NCBI GenBank assembly: GCA_023101725.1
Contig: JALJCO010013676.1
Span: 10,001 to 74,000 of the forward strand
DNA from: Atherinomorus stipes
Taxonomy: Eukaryota; Chordata; Actinopteri; Atheriniformes; Atherinidae
Reading direction: 5' to 3'
DNA: 64,000 bases
The translations under genes and the position numbers were made by a program. Each line of letters starts with the position of its first letter. The first letter of the stretch is position 1. Shown here one piece after another: positions 1 through 12,339 of this stretch. The notes under the pieces are model-generated. The model had not been told where the DNA came from and did not search any database. It worked only from the letters and a program-made list of their open reading frames with translations.

Positions 1-1065
1 ATTAGAAAGTCCTGAACATGTCCTATTCAGTTCTATGCAGGACATCACTAAAATGACTATAACATAAAAATCAAATGTTATCAACAAAACTCACTGTCTT
101 TGTTCAACGTGTCTATGGATCATATGAGGGTTGTTTCAAGCTTTTTTACTGTAGTATATTAAATTTATGACATTAGAAAGTCCTGAACATGTCTATTCAG
201 TTCTATGCAGGCACACTAAAATGACTATAACAAACAAATCAAATGTTAACAACAAAACTCACTGTCATCTTGTTAACGTGTTCATGGATCATATGAGGGT
301 TGTTTCAAGCTTTTTTACTGTAGTATATTAAATTTATGAATTAGAAAGTCTGAACATGTCCTATTAGTTTATGCAGGACATCACTAAAATGACTATAACA
401 TAACAAATCAAATGTTATAACAAAACTCACTGTCTCTTGTTAACGTGTCTATGGATCATATGAGGGTTGTTTCAAGCTTTTTTACTGTAGTATATTAAAT
501 TTATGAATTAGAAAGTCTGAAATGTCCTATTAGTTCTATGCAGGACATCACTAAAATGATATAACATAAAAATCAAATGTTATCAACAAAACTCACTGTT
601 CTTGTTAACGTGTCTATGGATCATATGAGGGTTGTTTCAAGCTTTTTACTGTAGTATATTAAATTTATGAATTAGAAAGTCTGAACATGTCTATTAGTTT
701 ATGCAGGACATCACTAAAATGACTATAACATAACAAATAAATGTTATAACAAAACTCACTGTCTCTTGTTAACGTGTCTATGGATCATATGAGGGTTGTT
801 TCAAGCTTTTTTACTGTAGTATATTAAATTTATGAATTAGAAAGTCCTGACATGTCCTATTAGTTCTATGCAGGACATCACTAAAATGACTATAACATAA
901 AAATCAAATGTTATAAAAAACTCACTGTCTCTTGTTAACGTGTTATGGATCATAGAGGGTTGTTTCAAGCTTTTTTACTGTAGTATATTAATTTATGAAT
1001 TAGAAAGTCTGAACATGTCTAAGTTTATGAGGCACACTAAAATGACATAACATAAAAATCAAATG
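1..1065 (+). repeat. Satellite array, left (about 6.4 units of ~165 bp)
   Basis: Tandem copies of an AT-rich unit start at about 1, 172, 339, 507, 671, 836 and 999. Each opens with attagaaagtc and holds the marker gggttgtttcaagctttttt. The array runs off the left edge of the window. The units are the reverse complement of those at 5945-7480. Copies differ mainly by missing single bases, mostly C on the plus strand (for example tcctg versus tctg, attcag versus attag). The true unit is probably nearer the 175-176 bp seen in the cleanest copies of the right array. No coding potential. Confidence 0.95.
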
Positions 1066-2080
1066 TTTTAGCTAAAGTATGGATGAGGTTTTGAGGCATT
1101 AAAGACCATAATGTTACATTCTGGTGTTATTTCACTGCAGATTGCTTAATTAATTGATAAGTTAGTTTGGTAGTACAGGAAGTGACAAACCCAGAGCTAA
1201 TAAATGTGAAAGGTTTCTACACCTTACTTTTGCTGGGATTAATTTTCACTTATTTAGCTTTGTTTGGAATGGATGTCAACTAAGTAAATATTCCTCTTTT
1301 TTGTATGTCTCTAATGTTCCTGCCCACCTATTGTTGTTATTCACATCCGTAAACCTATTATTAATACTCCCTTTTTTCATTGAATATGAGTGTGTTCTTT
1401 GAAGATATGCATGTTAGATTATGTAATTTTGTGTTTTATGTAAGTACCTTGGATGCATGTGTAGTGAAAGGTACTGTAAGATAGTTAAGAAGTCAGCCGA
1501 GTTTCTAGGTGTATCCTCCCAAGGTTTTTATGAGGTTTGAGACAACAGACCTGAATTTTTTGTGTCCAATGTTCTAATGCCTTTCCCTTTGGATTACATA
1601 ATTTTCCTTCTCCAAATCTTCCCAATAAAGTAACCAAAGCAGATGTTTAGAAAATTAACCTGTGAGTAGTGGCTATATCTTTGTGTCATATTTGTAAGGA
1701 CCAACTGTTAATAGCACCCAGGTTTTTGGAGTTAAAAGAGTTAATTGGTTCCTTTGGTTGGTGATTTTTTGTGAGATTATGAATCTAAAGACCTCGAAGA
1801 GGGACTTGTTGTGTTAGGGGGAAAAAAGGCCAGCCAGCCAACAACTGACTTCCATAATTCTTATGTGAAGTGAGTAAAAGCATGATGTTAGCTACAGTAG
1901 CTTTGCAGGGTAGTAATATTCTCCCTATCGGAAATAGAGAAATTCTAAATAGTTCTAAAAGAACATTTGTTGTCTTGACATTTAACTATTTAGATTTTAA
2001 ATTTGCTACAAAATCCCGTTCACTACTGATAACGTTAGCCCCTTTGGGCTGTCACATTTAAATCCATAGAAATCAAACAG
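1066..2080. other. Intergenic sequence without recognisable genes
   Basis: This is ordinary, moderately AT-rich sequence between the left satellite array and the G/T-rich block. Short open frames occur (for example near 1870-2061), but none has recognisable protein similarity or exon structure. I see no gene here. Confidence 0.6.
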
Positions 2081-5000
2081 CCATCTAAGAAGATTAGGAG
2101 CAGTTGTAGCAACTGGTGGTGTTGGGGGTTGTTGGTGGGCTTGTAGGTGGGAATAAGGTGGATCAAATGTGCTTGTTGGTGGGGTTGTTTGGGTGATTGG
2201 TTGTTTTGTGGGGTTGGTATGTAGTAAGTGGAGGGTTGAGGTGTTGGTGCTTAATTGAAAGGGTGGTTTGAGTATGGAAGTGGAGAGTAGGGTGTTTGTA
2301 TTCGAGGTATGTGGGTGTTGTTTGTGTGTCTGTTTATGGCGTGGGCAGGATGTTGGTTTTGAGTGAGGGTGCTGATAGGGGAGGAGTTGAAGTATAGAAG
2401 GGGAGGATGGTTTGGAAGAGTGGAATAATAAATTGATATAAGTGTGTATGTAGTTAGTGGTGTGTCTTTTGTCATTGTGTTCCAATGTTTTGTGTGGTTG
2501 TGTGGGGGAGAATGGGTGGCAAAAGGGGTGAGTGGGGGGAGGAGTGAGGGTGTAGGTTGGTTGGGGTGGGGGGGCTCTGTAGGTGGGGTGTTGGGGGGCT
2601 GGGCCAAAAGGGAGGAAGGAGAGGCAGTGCAGTGTGGTGGTGGTCTGGATTTGTGTGTGGTGGTCGAGGGGTTTTGTTGGTGTCTTGTTGTTGGTTTGGG
2701 TGTCATAGGCACTGGTCAAAAAAGTTGCTTGTTGAAGTGGGTTGTCTATATTAGGATTTGAAAATGGTCTTGTGGTGTACCGGGGGGAGAGGATGAAGCT
2801 CGGGGACTGGGGTAGGGTATTGAGTGTGTAGGGTGAGGATGCTAAGATTGTTGTGACGTGGTCTGTAGTTTGTGGGTGGTAGGTGGGAAGTTGTTCAATG
2901 GTGTGTGGTGTGGGGCGTCTAAGAAGAGACGTGTAGTTAGTCTGTGATTGTTTTGGCGTTTTGCTATGAGTGTTAGAATAATTGTGCCAATGTCCTAATA
3001 AGCACTGGGGAAGAGTGGGCCTGGTGATTTGGTGGGTGATTGTGGTGGTTGTGCTTGGTTAAGAGTATCTGAAAGATGGGAATTTATGAGTGTTAGTGCT
3101 CCCCCCAAACCTAGGTCTGTTGGAGAAAGGGAAGGGCTCGTAGTACATAGAGCGCCCAGTTTTCTCTCTTTCTCAGGAAGGTGTGAAAGTGTGGTAATAT
3201 AAAGGTAATGAATAGGAGGTGGTGTGTGATTTAGTGTGTGAGAATGTGCTAGGTAGGAAAAGGTTTTATGTACTTTTTGGTGCGGCGGTTTAAGGGGTTG
3301 GTTTGTGTGGAAAAGTCGTAGTTTGTGCCAAGGGGCTTTGGCTCTGGGTTTGTTTGGGTTTGGTGGAAAAAAGAGGTGCTTAAAGGGGTATTGTGTGATG
3401 AAAGCGAAAAAAGGAGAATTAGCAGGGTGGGCGCTTGAGATCTTGATGGTGGGGTGGTGGTCGTCGGGGTAGAAGAGGTGGATAAAGGATAGAGAAATTA
3501 GGGGGTGGTTGTTACTTGGGATCAAATATTTGGCGTGTGATGTTACTGAAAGGGTGTGTGGAAAAAAGGAGCGTGTGAATGCTATGTGTTTGGTTCTTCT
3601 GGGGCGAGGGGAGGCTGGTGGTGGGTGCAAAAAAGGATAAAGGGTTTAAGTAAAGGGAGGCGGGCGGGCAGTGCGATTTGTATGCTTGTGGGGTGGAAGA
3701 GGTGGGAAGAAAGGGGGGTAGTGGAGAAAGATGGGTGATCTTGGGATTGAAAAAAGAAAGAAAAAAAAGGTAATTAGAGATATAAGAAATGGAAAGGGAC
3801 TCCTGTAAGAAGGTTTTGGTTTGGTGGTAAAAGGATGAGATTGGGTAGCTGAGTCCTAGGTGCTGTTACTGTTTGTACTTGGAGGGGGATGAGATTGTGG
3901 AAAAAGATCGATATGATGATGAGGACATGGAGCCATAAGCACTGGGGGCTTTTTTCTGTGACATGTGTTGGGTGGTCATCTGAAAGATGAGGAAATATGA
4001 GATTGAAGAGTGGTGTGGTCAATGTTGATATGTGGAAAGGAAATGGTGAACAGCTCTGGGGTTTCTGAAAAAGTTCATAGATGTAAAAAGGAGAATGCCT
4101 TTTTGTCTCTGTTGTGTTGTCAGTGTGTCCTTGGGCGATGGTGGAATATGTTTGCTTTTGGAGAGTCACTTGGATGAGGGGCTTTTGTGTGGTCCCGTTC
4201 TCTTCCTTGAGCTGTCTTCCATTTTGTGCTTCTTTCTTGCCTGCGAGGAGGGATGGCGGTGTGGTGCCTCGGCTAAGAGTTGAAGGGCGTTGGGGGCGAA
4301 TGTTTGGGTAGTGTTTGATTTGTGTGCCTTTTTTTGCTGTAGCCTGTGGGTCGCTGGGTCCTTTGTGTGGAAAAAGGTGGCTCGAAAGAGTTGCTGTGTG
4401 GTCTCTGTGTGGACGATGCTTCCCAGCAGGAGTCACTAAGTCCCCGCGAAGAGAGGCGCTGTCCAGGCGCCTTTGGGGGATTTTGGGGGGGTCCCTGGGA
4501 GGAGAGAGGGAGGAAAGGAAGAGGGAGGGGGGGAGCCTAAAAGAGTTCTCTCCCTGCGGTTGCCTGTTTTGGTTGTTGCGGGTGTGGTCTGTGGCTTTGG
4601 GTGTTGTCCATTTGCAGCCCGCCCGCCCTTTCCCTAGGGGGGCTGGGTGGCGAATGGAGGTAGGAGGCCCCTTGTCCTTTGGGGAGGCGGGAGGTGTTGG
4701 CCCCCTGCGCTCGGTTGGTTGGTTGTGGAGCAGTTTGTCTGGGGGGAGAGTGGCGTATTGGGTGGTTGGAGAGGTGTGGGAAAAATAACATAGAAAAGGT
4801 GGGGCGTAGGAGGTTGCCTGGGTTTGTTATTTTATTAGAGTGTGGTTTCCTTCAATTTGAAGAGGCTAAGGATTGAGGGGGGGAAAAAGGATTGAGAATA
4901 TTGCTATCATATAAATATTCCAAAATAATGCTGGGCCTGGAAGAAGCACACTGCTAGCCAAAAAAAAATAAAGAAATAATTAATATGAGAAAATAGTCCA

Positions 5001-5945
5001 TTTTTTCCTTGGTGCTTTGGGTTGTGGGGAGAGTTGCGGTGATGGGGGGCCGGGTAGTCCGCCGCCTTTGGTGCTGCTTGCTAAATATCTGCTGTGGTCT
5101 GTCTGGGCTGGGTTTCGTTATGATATTTTTCCGGTTTGGAAGTTTCTTCGGTGGTGGGGGTCTAGGGTGGGAATATGAACGTCTGGGGTGTTGCCTAGCT
5201 GGCTGGACTGGTAAAAGATGGAAGCGGTGGTATAAATGTCTAATGAATTAATTTGGGATAAAATATTGTATTAGGGTATCATTCCCCTCTGGGGCCGCAA
5301 TACGTCTCTTGGGGGTGTGGATGGGGGTGGGGGCGGGCGCTGCTGAGCTGGGGGGGGGTGGGGGGGGTGGTATTGTGGTTTGTGGTGTCGTGTGAATTGT
5401 GTGTGGTGGGCGGAGGGCCCGGGTCGTGAGTTGGGTTGCCCTGGGGGGGTAAGGGGTTGTGTGGGTGGGAATTTTGTTATTTTGTGAATTGTGGGGTTGG
5501 TGGGTGGTGGGATGAATGGGGGTGTTGTTGGTGGTGGCCGAAGAGGGCGTGAGAGGGCGTTTGGTGGGCTGGGGGCAGAGGGGGGGCAGGGGGGGGGCTA
5601 GCGGCGGGGTGGGAGGAAAGTGCAGGGGGTGGGGAAATAAAGGGGGGTAAGGGGGGGGCGGGGTGGGTCTGGGTCGGGCTAGGGAGGGGGGGGGGGGGGT
5701 GGGGGGGGGGTAAAGGGGGCTGCAGAAGGAAAATCGAATGTGGGGGTGGGGGGGGGGGGGGGGGGGTGGCGCGACCGCGCGCGCCGGGGGGGGGGGCCGG
5801 GGGGGGGGGGGCGGAGGGGGCCGAGAGGTGAAACCCGCGGGGGGGGGGGTGGGGGTGGGGCCGTGAGGGGGGCCGTACAAAAGTGCGGGGGGGGGGTGGG
5901 GGTGGTCGGGGCGGGGGGGGGGAAAAGTGAACCCGCTGGGGAAAG
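2080..5945. repeat. G/T-rich, C-poor low-complexity block
   Basis: The plus strand is dominated by G and T with very little C or A, and has many G runs of 8 or more between about 5340 and 5930. Open frames on the minus strand translate into proline-, histidine- and threonine-rich low-complexity peptides, and those on the plus strand into glycine-, tryptophan- and valine-rich ones, as expected from composition alone. The flanking satellite units show plus-strand C loss, so part of the skew may be a consensus error. The G runs could form quadruplexes if real. No gene is supported. Confidence 0.8.
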
Positions 5946-7480
5946 ATGAGTGGGTGTAATTGTGTTTGTTGATGTTTGTTGTGTGTCCTGATGAATGAAT
6001 GCATGAGGACTTTCTATGTCATAAATTTTAGTAAAGATATGTCATGGGTTGAAAAGATGAAGTGGTTTTGTTGATAAATTGTGATTTGTTGATGTTTGTT
6101 TTTAGTGTGTCTGATAGAACTGAATAGGAATGTTAGGCTTTAATGTATAAATTTTTCTAAGTAAAAAGTTGAAAACCATATGATCATGAGCAGTTGAAAA
6201 GATGAAGTGAGTTTTGTTGATAACATTGTGATTTGTTGATGTTATAGTCATTTTAGTGATGTCCTGCATAGAACTGAATAGGACATGTTCAGGACTTTCT
6301 AATGTCATAAATTTAATATACTACAGTAAAGAGCTTGAAACAACCCTCATATGATCCATGAGCACGTTGAAAAGATGAAGTGAGTTTTGTTGATAACATT
6401 GTGATTTGTTGATGTTATGGTCATTTTAGTGGTGTCTGATAGAACTGAATAGGACATGTTAGGACTTTCTAATGTCATAAATTTAATATACTACAGTAAA
6501 AAAGCTTGAAACAACCCCATATGATCCATGAGAGTTGAAAAGATGAAGTGAGTTTTGTTGATAACATTGTGATTTGTTGATGTTATAGTCATTTTAGTGA
6601 TGTCCTGCATAGAACTGAATAGGACATGTTAGGACTTTCTAATGTCATAAATTTAATATACTACAGTAAAAAAGCTTGAAACAACCCTCATATGACCATG
6701 AGCACGTTGAAAAGATGAAGTGAGTTTTGTTGATAACATTGTGATTTGTTGATGTTATAGTCATTTTAGTGATGTCCTGCATAGAACTGAATAGGACATG
6801 TTAGGACTTTCTAATGTCATAAATTTAATATACTACAGTAAAAAAGCTTGAAACAACCTATGTCATGGAGTTGAAAAGATGAAGTGAGTTTTGTTGATAA
6901 ATTGTGATTTGTTGATGTTATAGTCATTTTAGTGATGTCCTGCATAGAACTGAATAGGACATGTTCAGGACTTTCTAATGTCATAAATTTAATATACTAC
7001 AGTAAAGAAGCTTGAAACAACCCTCATATGATCCATGAGACACGTTGAACAAGATGAAGTGAGTTTTGTTGATAACATTGTGATTTGTTGATGTTATAGT
7101 CATTTTAGTGATGTCCTGCATAGAACTGAATAGGACATGTTCAGGACTTTCTAATGTCATAAATTTAATATACTACAGTAAAAAAGCTTGAAACAACCCT
7201 CATATGATCCATGAGCACGTTGAACAAGATGAAGTGAGTTTTGTTGATAACATTGTGATTTGTTGATGTTATGGTCATTTTAGTGGTGTCCTGCATAGAA
7301 CTGAATAGGACATGTTCAGGACTTTCTAATGTCATAAATTTAATATACTACAGTAAAAAAGCTTGAAACAACCCTCATATGATCCATGAGACACGTTGAA
7401 CAAGATGAAGTGAGTTTTGTTGATAACATTGTGATTTGTTGATGTTTGGTTATTTTAGTGGTGTCCTGCATAGACATGCA
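5945..7480 (-). repeat. Satellite array, right (about 8 units of ~170-176 bp), inverted relative to the left array
   Basis: The marker ggacatgttcagg recurs at about 6281, 6452, 6622, 6794, 6957, 7133 and 7308. Spacings are 163-176 bp, with 175-176 bp for the best copies. Units are the reverse complement of the left array. The units nearest the G/T-rich block (5945-6250) are the most damaged, and those next to unique DNA (7080-7480) the cleanest. The array stops at about 7480, where unique DNA leading to cox15 begins. Confidence 0.95.
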
Positions 7481-7654
7481 TGTGACACTGTTGTCTTGAT
7501 GTGTAATTGTTTATATATATGGCAAAGATGCAAGAATTTTAACACACGATTACGTAATTTGACAAAGGGAATAGGAACAATCTGATCCGTTTCCAGTTTA
7601 TCTTCCTTTTAGGCTATTACAGTAACAAGTGTCTAGTTTCCGAGGTGCATTTGA
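7481..7654 (+). promoter_or_regulatory. Probable cox15 promoter and 5' UTR
   Basis: This short unique stretch lies between the satellite array and the proposed cox15 start codon. It carries no obvious TATA box close to the ATG, as is common for housekeeping mitochondrial genes. A near-palindrome (gtgcatttgaatgcac, 7645-7660) overlaps the start codon. The promoter role is inferred from position only. If right, satellite DNA ends less than 200 bp from the gene. Confidence 0.4.
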
Positions 7655-10600
7655 ATGCACCGCGCATACTTCATTCGGGTTGGCCGTAAACCGTTGTGTA
7701 GAAGCGCATGCAAGTTTCAAGTAGGAAGATCGCAGCAACGTCTTCCTGAAACGGGGATGAGGTGACCTGCGGTCATCCCAATATAGTATTAACCATCAAA
7801 GAGCAGTGAAGGCGGAAAATAACTTGGATTACCAATAGCAAATTTCTTTATCTGTATTTCAGACATTTCAGACACACAGCTTTTCGCACATTAACAGGAG
7901 TTCAGAAAAACTTTATTATGTTTGGCAACAAAGATTACATGGATAAAGGCTTTGTGTCCAACTAAGGTCCAAGTCAAATGGTGGCGTTAATATTAATCTT
8001 GGGTGATCTGATCACAAGTCCACATCTATGTGCATCTATTCAGACTTGGCTTTAAAATGAAGGTCAACCTCATTTCCACAAAATCTCATCTCATCTCATC
8101 TATCAGCTTTGGAAGCACATTCTGTCACGATGCAAAGTTAAATCCTTACATGGTATTTTCAACATATAACATTAAATAACACTTTTGTTATTGAGAAGAG
8201 GGGGTTTCAGAGATGCGTTTTCCATCATCACTTATATAACTCTTTCTTTTGTTTACATCAGCGGAGTCCCCAGCTACGACAATGGCTTGTGAAAAGAAAT
8301 CAGAGCACCATCACTGTGGAGGCAGGAGCCCCCTCTGCTCCATCAGCAGCTACTGTCCCCAACGCAGCCACAAATCGCATCGTGGGCCGCTGGTTAGTCG
8401 GCTGCAGTGGGCTGGTGGTTGGAGCTGTGGTCTTGGGGGGTGTCACAAGGTACGATTGGCTGAGAAGCAATTAGTCTGCGTAATATTTCTTATGATGTAT
8501 TGGTGTTAATTGTTAATTAAGGTGTGTGCTCATTTGTTTTAATCAGGCTTACAGAGTCCGGGCTCTCCATGGTGGACTGGCATCTGGTCAGAGAGATGAA
8601 GCCGCCTCAGACAGAAGCAGAGTGGGAGGCAGAGTTTTCCAAGTACCAGCAGTTTCCAGAGTTTAAAATGTGCGTCCGCTTTCTTTCTCTTTATTATTAC
8701 AAGATCAGTTTGAGCAAAGCTAAAGTTTGTGATTTTTTTTAAGTTTTTAAGTTTTGCCCCTTTTTCCTTTTCCACTACTGGAATCATCATAGTGATGCTA
8801 AACACTGTACATAATAGTTTTCATTATTACATCACTGAACACATCTGAGTTTTGGCTGGCACTTGAATTTTTTTTTTCTTTTGCATCAGTATCTTATTTC
8901 ATTATTTCCTTCCAGAATGAACCATGACATGACTCTGCCAGAGTTTAAGTTCATTTTCTACATGGAGTGGGGGCATCGCATGTGGGGCAGGCTGGTTGGA
9001 CTGGCATACATCCTCCCCACCATCTACTTCTGGAGAAAAGGATACTTCACACGCTCCATGAAGGGAAGAGTGTTGGGGCTGTGTGGATTTGTCTTTTTCC
9101 AAGTAAGACTATTAATTCATTTTCAGGCCTGAGTACTGTTTTAATTTGTCTTGATGTCGTTATTGTTTGCTGCAGTCATGTGGAAATAATATTTATATGA
9201 GATTCTGAAATTGTGTACATCTCCTTAGGGCCTTCTGGGGTGGTACATGGTCAAAAGTGGGCTGGAGGAGAAGCCTGAGTCACATGACATCCCTCGGGTC
9301 AGCCAGTATCGTCTAAGTGCTCATCTTGGTTCAGCATTGTTGCTCTACACAGCCAGTCTCTGGACTGGGCTCACTCTGCTGCTCCCAGCTCACAAGGTGG
9401 GCAGAAATGGTTACTTTTTGGTTGTAACTCAGTCACACTGTGTTTTAAGTGTTGTTGTTTTTCTTCATTCATGCTGTCACCTCTTTTTATAGCTGGCAGA
9501 AACCAAAAATCTCCTGCAGCTCAGGAGGTTTGCCAAGGGTACTGGTGGACTCGTCTTCCTCACTGCTCTTTCAGGTGCTCTTTACAGTTCAGTTTAAACT
9601 TGTGTGAATGCAGTTTAATAGGTTGGCCGTGAAATTATGCAGGGATGGTAGGACTTTAACCTTTTTGCATTTAAACTTATAATTTGTTGAGTTTTCATAT
9701 TGAAGATGGATATTACAGAGGCCCCCACTGCTCTGCTTTATCTATTACTAGCTAGTTATTCATCACATTTTTCATGGTCATTCCCTCAGTCTTGCAGGAT
9801 ATAAATAGAGAAGAAAACAAAAGCAGAAATATAGGTGCAAGTTCAGCTGGCATAAAAGAACAAAAAAAAGAGCGCAAAAAGATTCACATCAACAATAATA
9901 TTATAAAGATTATTTAATGATCACAGAAGAGTGACCTTAAGTGGGTTTATAGAGCTATGAGCTTTTCTTGTTGGCCTTGCAATCATTTCATTTACTTTAA
10001 TAATAATAATAATGATAATAAATGAGTCTAATCCACAGTGAAATGAAATGTTTTAGAAATGTAGAATATGTATTAACAAAGATGTGTTGTGTATGTAAGA
10101 GGTAATTCTGAATTTCTGCTTTGGTTATTGGAATAGCCACATGCTAACTAATTTTTGCTTAGCTTACATTTCTGTTAATGCCATGTAGTTGGATTCAGTC
10201 ACTCCTAACATCTGCGTTGATGTTTTTCTGCAGGTGCTTTCGTTGCTGGTTTGGATGCTGGGCTGGTGTATAACTCCTTCCCTAAGATGGCAGATAAATG
10301 GATTCCTGATGATCTGCTGGTCTTTTCTCCAACCCTCAAGAACTTCTTTGAAAATCCCACCACTGTGCAGTTTGACCACAGAATTCTGGTAAGTCATTAC
10401 CTGAACAGATACTATAGTGTTTGTGATAATGTTTTACTGGAATAAAATCACTTGCACCCAACATCCAGTCGGTAAACAGATGGGCAGCTACATGTTGTTG
10501 ATGTTTGTCTGCATCTTTCTTTTCCCTCTTGTTTTTAGGCCATCTCTTCTCTGGCAGCGATTTCAGGCCTGTTTCTGTTCTCAAGGAGGGTGATGCTGCC

Positions 10601-10879
10601 CAGGAGGGCTAAGATTGCCATCAGCCTCCTGGCAACAATGGCCTACATGCAGGTGTGCTGTTAGGCAGACACAGATATGCGTATAAAGATGAGTCCAAAC
10701 CTTTTAGTGCACACCTCACTGTATTGTTTTGTTTCTTTGCTCTACAGGTCGCCCTTGGTATCAGCACTCTCTTACTGTATGTCCCCACTCCGCTGGCAGC
10801 AACTCACCAGTCTGGCTCGGTGGCTCTTCTTTCGCTTGCCATTTGGGTTTTGGCTGAGCTTCGCAAAATGCCAAAGTAA
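7655..10879 (+). CDS. cox15: Heme A synthase COX15 (cytochrome c oxidase assembly), nine coding exons
   Basis: COX15 oxidises heme O to heme A in the inner mitochondrial membrane, supplying cytochrome c oxidase. Coding exons: 7655-7720 (proposed), 8262-8449, 8547-8669, 8916-9102, 9229-9396, 9493-9574, 10234-10388, 10539-10652 and 10748-10879 (stop TAA 10877). All internal junctions are GT-AG and in phase, giving about 404 aa, close to the roughly 410 aa of human COX15. Visible family blocks in order: [22 protein letters not shown], then [64 protein letters not shown] and [14 protein letters not shown]. The His residues in the GHRMWG, AHLGSA, FDHRIL and ATHQSG blocks are the expected conserved heme-site type. 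Exon 1 encodes a basic, Arg-rich presequence ([20 protein letters not shown]), fitting mitochondrial import. Its donor (CAA|GTAGGA) is the least certain junction; see findings. The gene is convergent with kcnip2. Confidence 0.96.
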
Positions 10880-11570
10880 AGTACTTAATAGACATTTCCA
10901 AACCCTTGAAGCCACTAGGCTAACCTGTAAGAGTCGGCATCGTCACTACATGAGGAAAGCGAGAAAGACAGAAGAATGTTTTGGGTTTAATCTTGGACTT
11001 CAGAGTTTCTGCTGTGAAGTGTTTGTGTTGCTTGGTAAGCCTCATGAGGGAATGGTGAGATGTATTTATCATGCTATGGTAAACACAAGTATGTTAATAT
11101 GATTTTCAGTGATAAAACCTACAAACACACATCTTGGCTCTCAGGACCATTTTTAAAAACTTGTCATCAGATAACTGAGTGGAAATGAAGTTATGAAAAA
11201 AGCAAAAACAGACCTTTTATTTCCAGCTTTAATGTATCTACAGGTTTGCAATGAGCTGGATTCCAGCAGGAATGTCTTGATTGTACAGTTTTAACTAGAT
11301 TTTAGGTATGAAAATCTGGTAATCAGATGTCGCCTCTTGCTTTGTATGTGGACATACACAGCTTCTTAATTAAATGAAGTATAATCCATCTCTTGCTGAG
11401 ATTGTTATAAGTCAGTGTAAAATAGTAACTCACTTTCTTGCTGTTTCAGATTATAATGTGTTACTCTGCCCATTCTTAAATATTTTTTTTCCACTGCAAT
11501 TAAAATAATTTGTGGGGATTTTTTTTTTAAATTAATTTATTTCAAATAAAATATTAACAGTTATTAAATG
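10880..11570 (+). other. cox15: cox15 3' UTR with poly(A) signal
   Basis: This stretch follows the stop codon and has no further coding potential. It becomes AT-rich and contains AATAAA at 11545-11550. The nearby T-rich tract (11584-11605) and a second AATAAA near 11614 give alternative ends. Transcript end inferred from the signals only. Confidence 0.5.
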
Positions 11571-11677
11571 AGAGCTCAGATCCTTTTTTTTTTTTTGTTT
11601 TTTTTCAACCTAAATAAAATCTGACCCAGCTGTCCATGACCGATGGCATGATGAGGAAGTGATGTCATCAGGATGCA

Positions 11678-12110
11678 CAGTACCAGGCAAAAGTTTGGAG
11701 ACACCTGTTCATATATATTAAATGAGTTGCTGTGTCCAAACTGAGTGGACCTGCTTGTCAGCATGAGGTTTGTCCATGAAGTGTCAAAATGCAAGAAACC
11801 TTAGCAGCACGGAAGCATCCATCATTGTTAAATAGCAGAAGTGTAGAAGTTAGTATTTGGGAACAAAGCACCTTTATCAAAAAACCCTCCAAGCCAGCCA
11901 CCATGACAAAGATCCAGAGTTCCTCTGGAGAACATTACAAAACGATGCACATTATTGTGATTGCACGATTTAACTTTTAATTTCTGACCTGCAGGGTCAA
12001 CATCATGCACTGAACATCACCTAATAAATTACATCTCTGCGGTCAAACATGGAAATGTCATCATAATGTGGTGACCGTTTTCTATGACAAAGAGATGGTT
12101 ACTACCCCGT
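11678..12110 (+). mobile_element. Tc1-like DNA transposon remnant
   Basis: It begins with the Tc1-type terminal motif cagtaccaggcaaaagtttg, followed by decayed transposase-like sequence. The part near 12037-12075 (ggtcaaacatgg, then aatgtcatcataatgtgg) resembles the transposase stretch coding for a Gly-Gly-Ser-Val-Met-Trp-Gly type motif. No intact reading frame remains. It lies in the gap between the convergent genes cox15 and kcnip2. Confidence 0.6.
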
Positions 12111-12339
12111 GTCGGAAAATATTACTTTGAGAGTATTACTCAAAACTTTTTCTGGAAGATATCGGTGTTTTTGCAGTTTGAGTCTAAACTTTTCTTAAAA
12201 TAATCTGAAGCCTCCTCAAATCATTGGCATATGGATTAGTTGATAATAGATACTTCTAAGAAGATTCTCATTGAAGATAATTCCCAGTTTGAACAGCATT
12301 TAAAATTCAAACTCCAGTGCAGTTTGCATAGTAACTGTG

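Noticed and set aside
2006..3630. Minus-strand frames of 150-240 codons
   Set aside because: Low stop-codon frequency is expected in G/T-rich DNA because minus-strand stops need T and A; amino-acid content is low complexity.
5248..6004. Long minus-strand open frames rich in proline, histidine and threonine
   Set aside because: They arise from the G-run, C-poor composition. No domain, no splice context, and frames overlap on the same strand.
8249..8509. Plus-strand frame overlapping cox15 exon 2 in another frame
   Set aside because: It is a shadow frame; the conserved [12 protein letters not shown] block is in the other frame with correct splice sites.
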